Shown: in pieces, positions 1 through 6,757 of the stretch
How the letters are laid out: every line of letters starts with the position of its first letter
Position numbering within the stretch: position 1 is the first letter of the stretch
Position numbers and translations under genes: made by a program
Virus record (IMG/VR): IMGVR_UViG_3300012985_000031
Span: 1 to 20,952 of that record
Length of the DNA: 20,952 bases
DNA from: a virus
Direction: 5' to 3' (one strand)
Notes under the pieces: generated by a model
What the model was told of the DNA's origin: nothing
The model's database searches: none
Seen by the model: the letters and a program-made list of their open reading frames with translations, nothing else

Positions 1-1
1 G

Positions 2-154
2 AAGTGGAGCCGGAACATGCGCCAGCAGAGGAGAGAAATTGCAATGCTGGCTGAGGCCCGTGCGCCGCTCGTCGCCCTAGAGCAGCCCGCCCCTTCCCTT
101 CGTGCCGTCGAGGACGACGAAGACGAGGCGGACGACGAAGCCTCAAACGCCTGA
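2..154 (+). CDS. Probable portal protein, C-terminal end (partial)
   Basis: An open frame enters from the left edge and stops at TGA 152-154, giving 50 visible residues. It begins basic (KWSRNMRQQRR) and ends in a strongly acidic, Asp/Glu-rich tail (EDDEDEADDEASN). No domain can be recognised in this fragment alone. The portal assignment is an inference from position: in lambda-type head operons the portal gene (gpB, the dodecameric ring through which DNA enters) lies directly before the S49 protease gene, and portals of this family often end in a disordered charged tail. It could instead be a small accessory protein. Confidence 0.55.
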   Translation, partial: KWSRNMRQQRREIAMLAEARAPLVALEQPAPSLRAVEDDEDEADDEASNA

Positions 155-229
155 GACCGGTGATCCGGACCCATCCGGAGCCACCAACTCCCTTTCTGTG
201 AGGGGTCTCGCAGAGACGGCCCAGTACTC
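155..229 (+). other. Intergenic gap with small hairpin before the protease gene
   Basis: A 75-base gap. It holds a perfect 5-bp hairpin, GTCTC-gca-GAGAC, at 205-217, just upstream of the protease start. A GAGG at 200-203 would be about 26 bases from the ATG, too far for a normal Shine-Dalgarno unless the hairpin brings it closer. No promoter is convincing. Confidence 0.35.
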
Positions 230-1399
230 ATGACCCTTTGGCTCATTGAAAAAGAAGCTGGGCTCCAGCTCGACGCCTTGCTGACTGCGGGTTTTCGCCC
301 GACAGCCCTTCAAGAGGCAGAGCTGGAAGCTCGGACCCAGGCGCTGGCCACCGGGGGTCCGTCCCGCTTTCTGGCGACTTCGGGCGGGACCTCCAAGGTC
401 TCCGTCGAAGGCGTTCTCACGAAGCGGCCCTCGTTCCTCGCGATGCTCTTTGGGCTCCGAGGAGGTGCCTCGTACGAGGAGATCTCGGCAGCGCTCCGTG
501 AGGCCGACCGGGACCCTGAGACTTCGGCAATCGAACTCTACCTGGACTCCCCGGGTGGCGAGGTCTCCGGCCTTTTCGAGTGCCTTGAGGTCATCCAGGC
601 CACCAAGAAGCCAATCACGGTTCTAGCTTCGCAGGCCTGCTCAGCGGCCTACGCCCTGGCATCGGTAGCCGGACCCATCACGGCAGCCAGCCCAGCCGCA
701 CTCTTCGGGTCCATCGGTGTCATGGGCACGTTCCGATCCTCAGGTTCGGACATCGTCCTTCGTTCGACCGAAGCGCCGAAGAAGAACCCGGACCCCAGCA
801 CCGACGAGGGCAAGGCTGAGATTCAGGCCTACCTCGACGACATGCATCAGCTCTTCGTCGAGGCCATCGGAGCCGGACGAGGAGTGAGCGCAGCCCATGT
901 CTCAGCTCAGTACGGCCAAGGCGCCGCGCTCCTCGCAGCCGAGGCAAAGGCCAAGGGCCTCATCGACGCCATCAACAAGCCGACGCTCCGGGCAGTCGGC
1001 GGCTCGCACATCACTACCGCGGTTTCGGCCGCAGCAACCCAGGAACACAACAGTATGGACCTCAAGACATTGAAGGCGCAGCACCCCGAAATCTTCGAGG
1101 CTGTGCTGGCAGTGGGCGTGACCCAGGAACGTGAGCGCGTGCAAGCGCACCTCACGATGGGCGCTCAATGCGGCGACATGAAGATCGCCATCGACGCGAT
1201 CAACCAAGGAACTGTTTTCGGCCACGCGCCCACCCAGGCGCTCTACATGGCGAAGGCAATGAACAACAGGGACCTCACGGCTCACGTCGAGGACTCCACG
1301 GTCGTGGCTCAGGTCACGGCTCAAGCCGAATCTCCCACCGCCCGAGACCTAGGCGATCAGCTTGCTGACTCCTTGCTCGGCCCCTCGGAGGCCAAGTAA
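230..1399 (+). CDS. S49-family head maturation protease (lambda gpC-like) with C-terminal scaffold region
   Basis: 389 residues. It is predicted to cleave head proteins inside the procapsid, as lambda gpC does. The S49/ClpP-like core spans about residues 55-255: an oxyanion-type LDSPGGEVSG stretch near 105-114, the probable nucleophile Ser138 in ACSAAYALAS, then LFGSIGVMG at 158-166. The general-base lysine is probably Lys184 or Lys185 (EAPKKNPDP), 46-47 residues after the serine, as expected for the Ser-Lys dyad of short S49 enzymes. Residues 276-389 form a separate helical region beginning MDLKTLKAQHPEIFEAV, which resembles the scaffold part of gpC/Nu3-type genes. The start at 230 has no good Shine-Dalgarno, so the exact N-terminus is less certain than the product. 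The end carries GGAGG (1387-1391), which serves the next gene. Confidence 0.9.
   Translation: MTLWLIEKEAGLQLDALLTAGFRPTALQEAELEARTQALATGGPSRFLATSGGTSKVSVEGVLTKRPSFLAMLFGLRGGASYEEISAALREADRDPETSAIELYLDSPGGEVSGLFECLEVIQATKKPITVLASQACSAAYALASVAGPITAASPAALFGSIGVMGTFRSSGSDIVLRSTEAPKKNPDPSTDEGKAEIQAYLDDMHQLFVEAIGAGRGVSAAHVSAQYGQGAALLAAEAKAKGLIDAINKPTLRAVGGSHITTAVSAAATQEHNSMDLKTLKAQHPEIFEAVLAVGVTQERERVQAHLTMGAQCGDMKIAIDAINQGTVFGHAPTQALYMAKAMNNRDLTAHVEDSTVVAQVTAQAESPTARDLGDQLADSLLGPSEAK
1055..1399 (+). CDS. Possible nested scaffold protein (Nu3-like internal start)
   Basis: ATG at 1055 is in frame with the protease gene (residue 276) and would give a 114-residue product starting MDLKTLKAQHPEI. In lambda, the scaffold Nu3 is made from an internal start within gene C and shares its C-terminus. 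Here the internal methionine falls exactly where the protease core and its linker (SAAATQEHNS) end and a helical region begins. The upstream CAGGA at about 1040-1044 is only a weak Shine-Dalgarno, and this is the main doubt. Without a separate scaffold gene in the head module, either this nested product or cleavage of the full-length protein must supply scaffold. Confidence 0.35.
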   Translation: MDLKTLKAQHPEIFEAVLAVGVTQERERVQAHLTMGAQCGDMKIAIDAINQGTVFGHAPTQALYMAKAMNNRDLTAHVEDSTVVAQVTAQAESPTARDLGDQLADSLLGPSEAK

Positions 1400-1402
1400 T
1401 CC

Positions 1403-2089
1403 ATGTCCAACATCACCATCACTCCCGTCGATCTTGGCTCCGTCATCTACGGCGATTCACTCCACGAGGACGACACCCTCACCTTCTCGGGCGCTGACTC
1501 CTACGTGGAAGGCACCCTGCTTGCTCGCCGGAAGACATCCGCCGACTCGTACGCTGGTGTCATTGTCGGCACGGGCGCCAAGACCATCGCTTTGACGGCC
1601 CTGTCCGGGAAGTCGATGAAAGTCGGTGCCTACGTCCTGACCGTCGGCAACGTCACCGCAGGCGTCGGCCCGGCCACCATGGTGGACCCGGACGGCATCT
1701 CGGCATCTGTGACGCTGGCGACATCTGGCGCCCACAACATCCCGAGCCTCGGAGTCACCTTCGCCATCACGGCAGGCGGCACCGAACTCGACGACAACGC
1801 TACGGTGACCTTCACGGTGGCCGCTGGCGGCAAGCTCGTTGCCTTCGACCCCGCGGGCGAGAACGGCGTCAACGTACCCACCTCAGTGCTGACCTACCCG
1901 GTCACGGCTTCGGGTTCTGGCGACGTTCCGATCCGCGCCCTCGTCTCGGGCAAGGTCCGCAAGCAGCGCCTGATCATCGACGCCGATGGCGACGGCGACA
2001 ACATCACCGCAGCCCACATCGAGGCCCTCCGTGAGGTCGGCATCTACGCTCTGTCGGTGAAGGACCTTTCGGTTCTCGACAACCAGTAA
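1403..2089 (+). CDS. Capsid decoration protein (lambda gpD-like) with inserted beta module
   Basis: 228 residues. It is predicted to bind the outer capsid surface and stabilise the expanded head. ATG 1403 follows GGAGG at 1387-1391. Both flanks look like the HDPD/gpD family: an N-terminal arm (GDSLHEDDTLTFSGADSYVEGTLLARR would be the first strand region; about residues 18-43) and a C-terminal part from GKLVAFDP (143-150) to the end, comparable with lambda gpD KLVAWDG. Between them lies an extra domain of about 66 residues (74-139), with AYVLTVGN, MVDPDGIS and FAITAGGTELDD. This makes the protein about twice the length of lambda gpD (110 residues). The same module occurs in the tail sheath gene downstream. 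The next gene encodes the major capsid protein, as in lambda. Confidence 0.85.
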   Translation: MSNITITPVDLGSVIYGDSLHEDDTLTFSGADSYVEGTLLARRKTSADSYAGVIVGTGAKTIALTALSGKSMKVGAYVLTVGNVTAGVGPATMVDPDGISASVTLATSGAHNIPSLGVTFAITAGGTELDDNATVTFTVAAGGKLVAFDPAGENGVNVPTSVLTYPVTASGSGDVPIRALVSGKVRKQRLIIDADGDGDNITAAHIEALREVGIYALSVKDLSVLDNQ

Positions 2090-2095
2090 CACTCC

Positions 2096-2140
2096 GGGGC
2101 GGCCTTCCTCCTTAGGTGACTCTCTCGGGAGGGCCGCCCC
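2096..2140 (+). terminator. Strong hairpin between decoration and capsid genes
   Basis: GGGGCGGCC (2096-2104) pairs perfectly with GGCCGCCCC (2132-2140). The stem can extend inward by five more pairs, two of them G-U, to 2109/2127. It starts 6 bases after the decoration stop. No run of T follows (CTTCAATC), so it is not a classic intrinsic terminator. It may be a weak terminator, an RNA-processing or stability element, or may set the decoration:capsid ratio. Confidence 0.55.
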
Positions 2141-2206
2141 CTTCAATCACATAGCGCTCTCCTTGTGAGCGCAGGCCAAAACTACCGAAGGCCACGCCAC
2201 CCCTGG

Positions 2207-2256
2207 GCACCTCGTTGTGCGGACCGGGGATGGGGACGTGCGTCTTCATTTCGGAG
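2207..2256 (+). promoter_or_regulatory. Leader of the major capsid gene, with Shine-Dalgarno
   Basis: Within the 177-base gap before the capsid gene, GGGCAC-ctcgtt-GTGC forms a small hairpin (2207-2210/2217-2220) containing TTGTGCGG, the same core seen before the tube gene. GGAG at 2253-2256 lies 10 bases before ATG 2267 and fixes that start. I see no AT-rich -10 box. The match to the other leaders is weaker than theirs to each other. Confidence 0.4.
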
Positions 2257-2266
2257 AAATCCAACA

Positions 2267-3352
2267 ATGTCTGACACGTCCACCAAGCGCATGCTTAACG
2301 CTTACCTGGAGCAAAGCGCCCAGAAGCCAGGCTTCTTCACCCAGTTCTTCCAGAGCCCGGAGCGGAACTTCTTCACCCAGGAGACGGTGGAGATCGACAT
2401 CCGTCGATCCGGCAATCAGATCGCGCCGGTCTTGACGACTCTCGGCGCAGACCTGCACCGTACCGAGAACCGCAAGTTCGTGAACAAGGAGTTCAAGCCG
2501 GCAGTCTACGGCGAGGAGTTCGGACTCGGTGTCAAAGACGCGATGAAGCGTCAGCTCGGCCAGGACCCCTTCCAGGACCTCGGCTACCTACGCGCCCTTC
2601 AAACGGCATTCACGGCCGAGATGACGGAGCGCGAGACCATGATTCGCGGTGGCATCGAGCTTCAAGCGAGCCAAGTCCTCAGGACCGGCACGCTCTCTCT
2701 TCCCGGCGTCACGGGCGCGACCGCGTTCACGCTGGATTACCAGCCGAAAAGCACGCATTTTCCCGGCGCAGAGACCGACTGGGACGAGTCCAACGTCACG
2801 ACTCGCGTGAAGGACGTGCGCTCGCTCTGCAACGTCATCTGGGAGGACGGAAACTACCGTCCGAAGTACCTGGTGTTCGGCGAGAAGGCCCTGATCTCCT
2901 GGCTGGCAGACACCGAGGTGAAGGAACAGATCCGTAAGGACGGCACGGGCGTGGGTGAGCAGGTGCCCCCGCAGCTCCGTGAAGGCGGCGTCTTCCACGG
3001 TCGCGTCTCCGTCGGCCAGTTTCAGCTGGAGATGTGGAGCGCACCCGGTATCTACAGCGCAATCTCCAACGGCGCATCCACCAAGTACCTTGGTGATTGG
3101 GAGGTCATGGTCGTCTCTGAGGGAGCCCGTCTCGACTTGGTGTTCGGCGACATCCCGATCCTCGCCGCTGATCCCCGTGTTTCCGCGCTCTCCTTGGGCC
3201 GGGTCAGCTCCTCGGGTGGTCGCATTGACTTGATCACCAACGCTTGGGTCACCCCCAACGGTCGCAACATCTTCGGCTCCGTCGAAGCTCGCCCGCTCTG
3301 CATCCCAACGGCCATCGACACATTCGGCACGCTGAACGCCAAGGTCTCGTGA
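2267..3352 (+). CDS. Major capsid protein (lambda gpE family)
   Basis: 361 residues, close to the 341 of lambda gpE. Family features in order: an N-terminal region ending SPERNFFTQETVEIDIR (about 25-41), corresponding to the FTTEKVYLSQI region of gpE; a glycine/arginine patch with NKEFKPAVYG (about 64-73); a long helical region with MTERETMIRGGIELQASQVL; and a C-terminal domain with strand-rich VGQFQLEMWSAPGIY and a closing ADPRVSALSLGRVS. It would form the icosahedral shell. The ATG at 2267 is chosen because it has GGAG at the right distance; an upstream in-frame GTG (2165) would add 34 residues of non-family sequence. Its place after the decoration gene and before short connector genes matches the lambda order D-E-FI-FII. 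Confidence 0.92.
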   Translation: MSDTSTKRMLNAYLEQSAQKPGFFTQFFQSPERNFFTQETVEIDIRRSGNQIAPVLTTLGADLHRTENRKFVNKEFKPAVYGEEFGLGVKDAMKRQLGQDPFQDLGYLRALQTAFTAEMTERETMIRGGIELQASQVLRTGTLSLPGVTGATAFTLDYQPKSTHFPGAETDWDESNVTTRVKDVRSLCNVIWEDGNYRPKYLVFGEKALISWLADTEVKEQIRKDGTGVGEQVPPQLREGGVFHGRVSVGQFQLEMWSAPGIYSAISNGASTKYLGDWEVMVVSEGARLDLVFGDIPILAADPRVSALSLGRVSSSGGRIDLITNAWVTPNGRNIFGSVEARPLCIPTAIDTFGTLNAKVS

Positions 3353-3354
3353 GC

Positions 3355-3648
3355 ATGAGCCGCAAGCGCAAGCAGCCCCAGCCGGAGTCACCGGACACCG
3401 ACATCGAGGGCCTATTGGCCCCTGATGCTCCCTCCGACGACTCCGAGCCCGAGCAGCCGAAGGCTCCTGAGTCCGCAAAGGCCGAGGCCCCAAAGCCCGA
3501 GACCTTCGTCGTCGCCAAGGGCCGGTCGGTCACCACGCGGGCACGGGGCATCGTCTCCTCTGGCCAGGCGGTCACGGCCCAGGACTTCGCCGGGGGCGAG
3601 GCCCGTCTCCAGGAGCTGGCTACGGCTGGCTACCTGACGGGCTCCTGA
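3355..3648 (+). CDS. Small capsid-proximal protein of unknown function (gpFI position)
   Basis: 97 residues, starting two bases after the capsid stop; an in-frame GTG at 3349 overlapping that stop is an alternative start. The N-terminal half is low-complexity and charged (KRKQPQPESPDTD, then many Pro/Glu/Ala), probably disordered. The last 45 residues look like a small folded domain: FVVAKGRSVTTRARGIVSSG followed by EARLQELATAGYL. Short genes of this layout are common after capsid genes and are usually annotated as hypothetical or head-tail connector accessory. Position equals that of lambda FI (DNA packaging aid), but I see no sequence evidence for that function. Confidence 0.7.
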   Translation: MSRKRKQPQPESPDTDIEGLLAPDAPSDDSEPEQPKAPESAKAEAPKPETFVVAKGRSVTTRARGIVSSGQAVTAQDFAGGEARLQELATAGYLTGS

Positions 3649-4038
3649 GTGGCTTCTCTCCTGGAGCAGGCCAAGGCCCTATCCCGCAGTGTCCTCAATG
3701 ACACGAGCGGCTTCGGTGTCCCTGTGACGGTCACGTCCCCGGACGGGATCTCCGCAGTGGTCCACGGCCTCTCCACGGACATCGGGCTCAGCATCGATCC
3801 CGATACTGGCCTGACGGTCTCTGGCCGCAAGGCTTCGGTTTCAGTGTCCATCGAGGACCTGACCGATGCCGGGCTCGAAGTCCCAGAGGCTGTTCCTGAC
3901 GAATCCGAGAAGCCCTGGCTTGTTCGGATTGCCAACGCTCAAGGGTCGCAGCTCATGAAGGTCGTGGACACGGTGCCTGACCTGACGTTGGGCGTCGTCA
4001 TCCTCCACCTAGGAAAGTACCGGACGGATCTCCCCTAG
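3649..4038 (+). CDS. Putative head-tail joining protein (gpFII-like position)
   Basis: 129 residues from a GTG that directly abuts the previous TGA in the same reading frame, so initiation probably depends on ribosomes finishing the gene before it; no good Shine-Dalgarno is seen. Content is mostly beta: VPVTVTSPDGISAVVHGL, DTGLTVSGRKASVSVSIEDL, then KPWLVRIANAQG and a closing PDLTLGVVILHLGKY. This pattern (random helix start, then strands, then a final short strand) fits small head-tail stopper proteins such as lambda gpFII and similar proteins in Mu-like prophages. The role in joining the filled head to the tail is inferred from fold pattern and gene order. Confidence 0.6.
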   Translation: MASLLEQAKALSRSVLNDTSGFGVPVTVTSPDGISAVVHGLSTDIGLSIDPDTGLTVSGRKASVSVSIEDLTDAGLEVPEAVPDESEKPWLVRIANAQGSQLMKVVDTVPDLTLGVVILHLGKYRTDLP

Positions 4039-4042
4039 TCTC

Positions 4043-4738
4043 ATGGCAGCTCGCATTCAGACCCTCATCGACAAGAGGGACAATCGAGAGCTGATTCGGG
4101 ACCAGATCGCGGCAATCCTGAAGGTCGAGTCCGACGAGCAGCAGAAGCTAGCTCGCTCCCAAGACAAGGACGCACGCCTCTGGGCGCTTCGGGTCTTCAC
4201 CGAGCGTGCCGATCCCTGGGCGGCCTTCGCAGACACAGAGCAGAAGAGAGTCCCGATCATCAGCGTACGAGCGGATACCTCAACGTTCGACAAGTCGGGC
4301 TCGGATCCAGTCCGACATCAGAAGGTCGAAACGACCTATCAGATCGTTTGCTTCGGCTTCGGAGTCGCCGAAGACACCGACGCAGGGCACACAGCGGCCG
4401 ACAAGATGGCCATCGTCGAAGCGGAACGAGCCGTCCGCTTCGTCCGAAACATCCTGATGGCAGGGCCCTACACCTACCTCGGGTTTCCGCAGGGAAAGTA
4501 CCTTCCCTCGGGTCAGGAGCAGGTCGTCTGGGGACGTTGGGTCTCCGGGATCGTCAGCTCCGAGCCCGACTCACCCAGCCGCCCCGTCGAGCGCGTCGCC
4601 GGCATCAGGCTCGACCTAGAGGTCACGCACTCTGAGTTCTCGCCTCAGTACGTCCCCACGACGCTCGACATTCTAGCGCTCACCCTGACGCGCACACCCG
4701 AAGGCGAGTGGCTCTCCGCTGAGTACGCCGCTCCCTAA
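4043..4738 (+). CDS. Tail completion / neck protein
   Basis: 231 residues, four bases after the previous stop; no strong Shine-Dalgarno, so coupling is likely. Features typical of a conserved neck/tail-terminator family found next to contractile sheath genes: an N-terminal helix (RIQTLIDKRDNRELIRDQI), a strand-rich part with VPIISVRADTSTFD, the motif QKVETTYQIVCFGFGVAED, a helix with AERAVRFVRNILMAGPYTYLG, and a late strand pair with VAGIRLDLEVTHSEFSPQY. Such proteins cap the tail tube and bridge to the connector. The next gene encodes the sheath, which supports this. Confidence 0.65.
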   Translation: MAARIQTLIDKRDNRELIRDQIAAILKVESDEQQKLARSQDKDARLWALRVFTERADPWAAFADTEQKRVPIISVRADTSTFDKSGSDPVRHQKVETTYQIVCFGFGVAEDTDAGHTAADKMAIVEAERAVRFVRNILMAGPYTYLGFPQGKYLPSGQEQVVWGRWVSGIVSSEPDSPSRPVERVAGIRLDLEVTHSEFSPQYVPTTLDILALTLTRTPEGEWLSAEYAAP

Positions 4739-4781
4739 CCACAACTAGCTCACGTCTCGGACCCCGCTGCCCTCGTTGGCT

Positions 4782-4815
4782 CTCGGGGCGGCCGAGCTTT
4801 GTCCGCATTCCGGAG
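4782..4815 (+). promoter_or_regulatory. Structured leader of the tail sheath gene
   Basis: CTCGG-GGCGG-CCGAG (4782-4796) is a perfect 5-bp hairpin, followed by GCTTTGTCCGC and then GGAG (4812-4815), 7 bases before ATG 4823. GGGGCGGCCGAGCTTTGTCC (4785-4804) aligns without gaps to the leader of the tube gene and closely to that of the gene at 17660. An alternative longer pairing, CGGAC (4758-4762) with GTCCG (4801-4805), would enclose it. A promoter cannot be made out. Confidence 0.5.
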
Positions 4816-4822
4816 ATTCCCC

Positions 4823-6595
4823 ATGGTTCTCGACGCATCCCTAGAAGCCCGCCAGATCGGCGTAGAAGCCACCTACAAGGACGCCCGCACTGGTGCGTTT
4901 CGACGCCTCCCCCAGCGGGTCTACCTAATTGCCTCGGGAGAAAACGGCGCCAGCTTCACGACGACCAAGTTCGTGGCGCAGTCCGCTGGGCACGTGGGCC
5001 AGATCGCTGGCTACCACAGCCAGGCCTACCAGATGGCCCGTCAGCTGTTGCCGAAGAACGGGGACGGCCTCGGCACGGTGCCTCTCACGGTCTGCCTTCT
5101 GGAGGACGCTGATGGTGCTGCCGCTGCCGCAGGCGACATCACTCCCTCAGGCACCGCAACCCGTGCGGCCCAGTACAGGGTCAACGTTTCCGAGGTCCTC
5201 TCCTCGGCCTTCGTGGTTCCGGCTGGTGCCGTCAACGTCACCAACGTTTGCCGCTCGATGCACGACGCAGTGAATGGCACCCTCGGGATGCCCGTCGTCG
5301 CAACGTACACCTACACGACGGTCACGGCTTCGTGGACCCGTGCTGCTGGTACGCCTTCGAACGGCACCATCGGCACCTTCGTCACGACCGGCCAGCCCAA
5401 GCCAGGCGTTTGGACCCTGGAATGCACGGCCGAAGCTAGCAACGCTGGCACGTTCAAGCTCGTCGATCCCGACGGCATCGAAGTAGCCGACGACATCACG
5501 ACGGGCGCTCAGACCGTGGCCGGCCTCGGCTTCACCTTGAGCGATGGTTCAGAAGACTTCAACACCGGAGACGTTGCTCAGATCACAGTCCCTACCACCA
5601 AGGTCAACCTGACCGCTGGTTGGAAGGGCACCACGGGCAACGACCTGACGGTTCGCATTGACGGCCCCGAGCTGAGTGCCGGCGTCGAGTTTGCCTATAC
5701 CCAGTTCACCGGCGGCTTGGTGGACCCGGATCCCTCGCCTGCTTTGGAGCAGATCGGCCAGACCTGGCAGACGATGCTGCTCAACGGCTTGAACATCGAG
5801 AACACCACGGCGCTCGACGCCTACCAAGAGTGGGGCGAAGGACGCTGGGCCTCGACCGTGAAGAAGCCCGCTCTGGTCTTCACCGGAGCAGCCGTCACGA
5901 CCCCGTCCTCGGCCATCGTCATCCCCGACGCTCGCAGGGCGGACAGAATCAACGTTCAGCTCGTGGCTCCAGGGAGCCGAAACCTCCCTTGCGTCATCGC
6001 TGCCCGCCAGCTCGCCAGGATCGCTCGCCTCGCATCGAACGTTCCGTCCCACGACTACTGCCTCCAGTCGGCCGATGGGATCGTACCCGGCGCGGATTCT
6101 CTTCAGTGGGATCTTCTAGGCCGCGACACCGCCCTCAAGGGCGGCTCGTCCACCGTCGAGGTCATCGATTCGGTCATCAAGATCTCGAACGTCGTCACGA
6201 TGTACCACCCGACGGGCGAAGAGCCCCCGGCCTACCGATACGTCGTCGATGTCGTGAAGCTCCAGAACGTCGTCTGGAACGTGGACCTCATCTTCAGCCA
6301 GCCTGGCTGGGCTGGTGCTTCGCTGGTCCCTGACGAGCAGCCGATCACCGAGGCCACGGCCAAGAAGCCCAAGATGGCTGTCAGCGAAATGGCCGCCTTG
6401 CTCGATAACCTCGGGCTCGCCGCGATCATCTCGGACCCTGCCACGAGCAAGGCCGGGATCACGGCGACTATCGATTCTCAGAACCCGAAGCGCCTCAACG
6501 TGAGGGCTCCAATCAAGCTCTCGGGCAACACGAACATCGTGGATGCAGTCGTCGAGTGGAGCTTCTTCTTCGGCAGCGCACCGCTCGTCGCGTAA
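4823..6595 (+). CDS. Contractile tail sheath protein (Mu gpL-like) with inserted beta module
   Basis: 590 residues. It forms the outer contractile tube that drives the inner tube into the host. The N-terminal part (1-100) has a typical sheath opening with GVEATYKDARTGAFRRLP and RVYLIASG. The C-terminal core (about 310-590) carries ALDAYQEWGEGRW, VVTMYHPTGEEPP, a VDVVKLQNVVWN helix, SQPGWAGASLVPDE and a last strand region VVEWSFFFGSAPLVA, all usual for Phage_sheath proteins. Residues 191-257 (GVWTLECTA, KLVDPDGIE, FTLSDGSEDF) form an extra module like the one in the decoration protein, which explains the length above the roughly 500 residues of Mu gpL. ATG 4823 is preferred over an upstream TTG (4799), because GGAG lies 7 bases before the ATG. 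Confidence 0.93.
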   Translation: MVLDASLEARQIGVEATYKDARTGAFRRLPQRVYLIASGENGASFTTTKFVAQSAGHVGQIAGYHSQAYQMARQLLPKNGDGLGTVPLTVCLLEDADGAAAAAGDITPSGTATRAAQYRVNVSEVLSSAFVVPAGAVNVTNVCRSMHDAVNGTLGMPVVATYTYTTVTASWTRAAGTPSNGTIGTFVTTGQPKPGVWTLECTAEASNAGTFKLVDPDGIEVADDITTGAQTVAGLGFTLSDGSEDFNTGDVAQITVPTTKVNLTAGWKGTTGNDLTVRIDGPELSAGVEFAYTQFTGGLVDPDPSPALEQIGQTWQTMLLNGLNIENTTALDAYQEWGEGRWASTVKKPALVFTGAAVTTPSSAIVIPDARRADRINVQLVAPGSRNLPCVIAARQLARIARLASNVPSHDYCLQSADGIVPGADSLQWDLLGRDTALKGGSSTVEVIDSVIKISNVVTMYHPTGEEPPAYRYVVDVVKLQNVVWNVDLIFSQPGWAGASLVPDEQPITEATAKKPKMAVSEMAALLDNLGLAAIISDPATSKAGITATIDSQNPKRLNVRAPIKLSGNTNIVDAVVEWSFFFGSAPLVA

Positions 6596-6602
6596 CGCCT
6601 TT

Positions 6603-6650
6603 GGGTGGGGTCCTCGGGTGCTCTAACTCCGTGTGCTGGGGACCCCGCCC
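6603..6650 (+). terminator. Hairpin after the tail sheath gene
   Basis: GGGTGGGGTCC (6603-6613) pairs with GGACCCCGCCC (6640-6650): 11 pairs, one of them G-U, with a 26-base loop, beginning 8 bases after the sheath stop. No T-run follows. The 9-mer CTCTAACTC occurs in the loop (6621-6629) and again just after the stem (6652-6660). It could lower transcription into the tube gene or protect the sheath mRNA end. Confidence 0.55.
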
Positions 6651-6662
6651 ACTCTAACTCTC

Positions 6663-6680
6663 TGAGGACCTAGGTCCTCA
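6663..6680. repeat. Perfect 18-bp palindrome
   Basis: TGAGGACCTAGGTCCTCA is identical to its own reverse complement. It sits 13 bases after the post-sheath hairpin and 78 bases before the tube start. With no loop it is a poor RNA hairpin, so a dimeric DNA-binding protein site is possible; no protein can be named. Confidence 0.6.
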
Positions 6681-6723
6681 CAACTCAATCCCAACGAAGA
6701 CCCTGCCTCCCTCGATGGAGCGC

Positions 6724-6752
6724 GGGGCAGCCGCGTTTTGTGCGGCGAGGAG
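6724..6752 (+). promoter_or_regulatory. Structured leader of the tail tube gene
   Basis: GGGGCAGCCGCGTTTTGTGC (6724-6743) matches the sheath leader position for position at most bases. Inside it, GCCGC (6730-6734) and GCGGC (6742-6746) form a perfect hairpin with loop GTTTTGT. GAGGAG (6747-6752) follows, 5 bases before ATG 6758 and sets that start. Confidence 0.5.
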
Positions 6753-6757
6753 CCGAC

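Noticed and set aside
1168-1368. Small plus-strand frame inside the protease gene
   Set aside because: Arg/His-rich shadow frame, with the gpC-like frame clearly coding across it.
2165-2266. N-terminal extension of the capsid protein from GTG 2165
   Set aside because: The extension is Arg/Pro-rich and unlike the family, lies in the leader, and ATG 2267 has a proper Shine-Dalgarno.
2588-3493. Long open frame of 301 codons on the minus strand across the capsid gene
   Set aside because: It is a mirror of GC-rich codon use in the capsid gene, has no family-like motif and no ribosome site, and would oppose an otherwise single-strand operon.
5830-6333. Second plus-strand frame of 167 codons within the sheath gene
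   Set aside because: Arg/Pro-rich shadow typical of the +1 frame in GC-rich coding DNA; the sheath C-terminal core is certain here.
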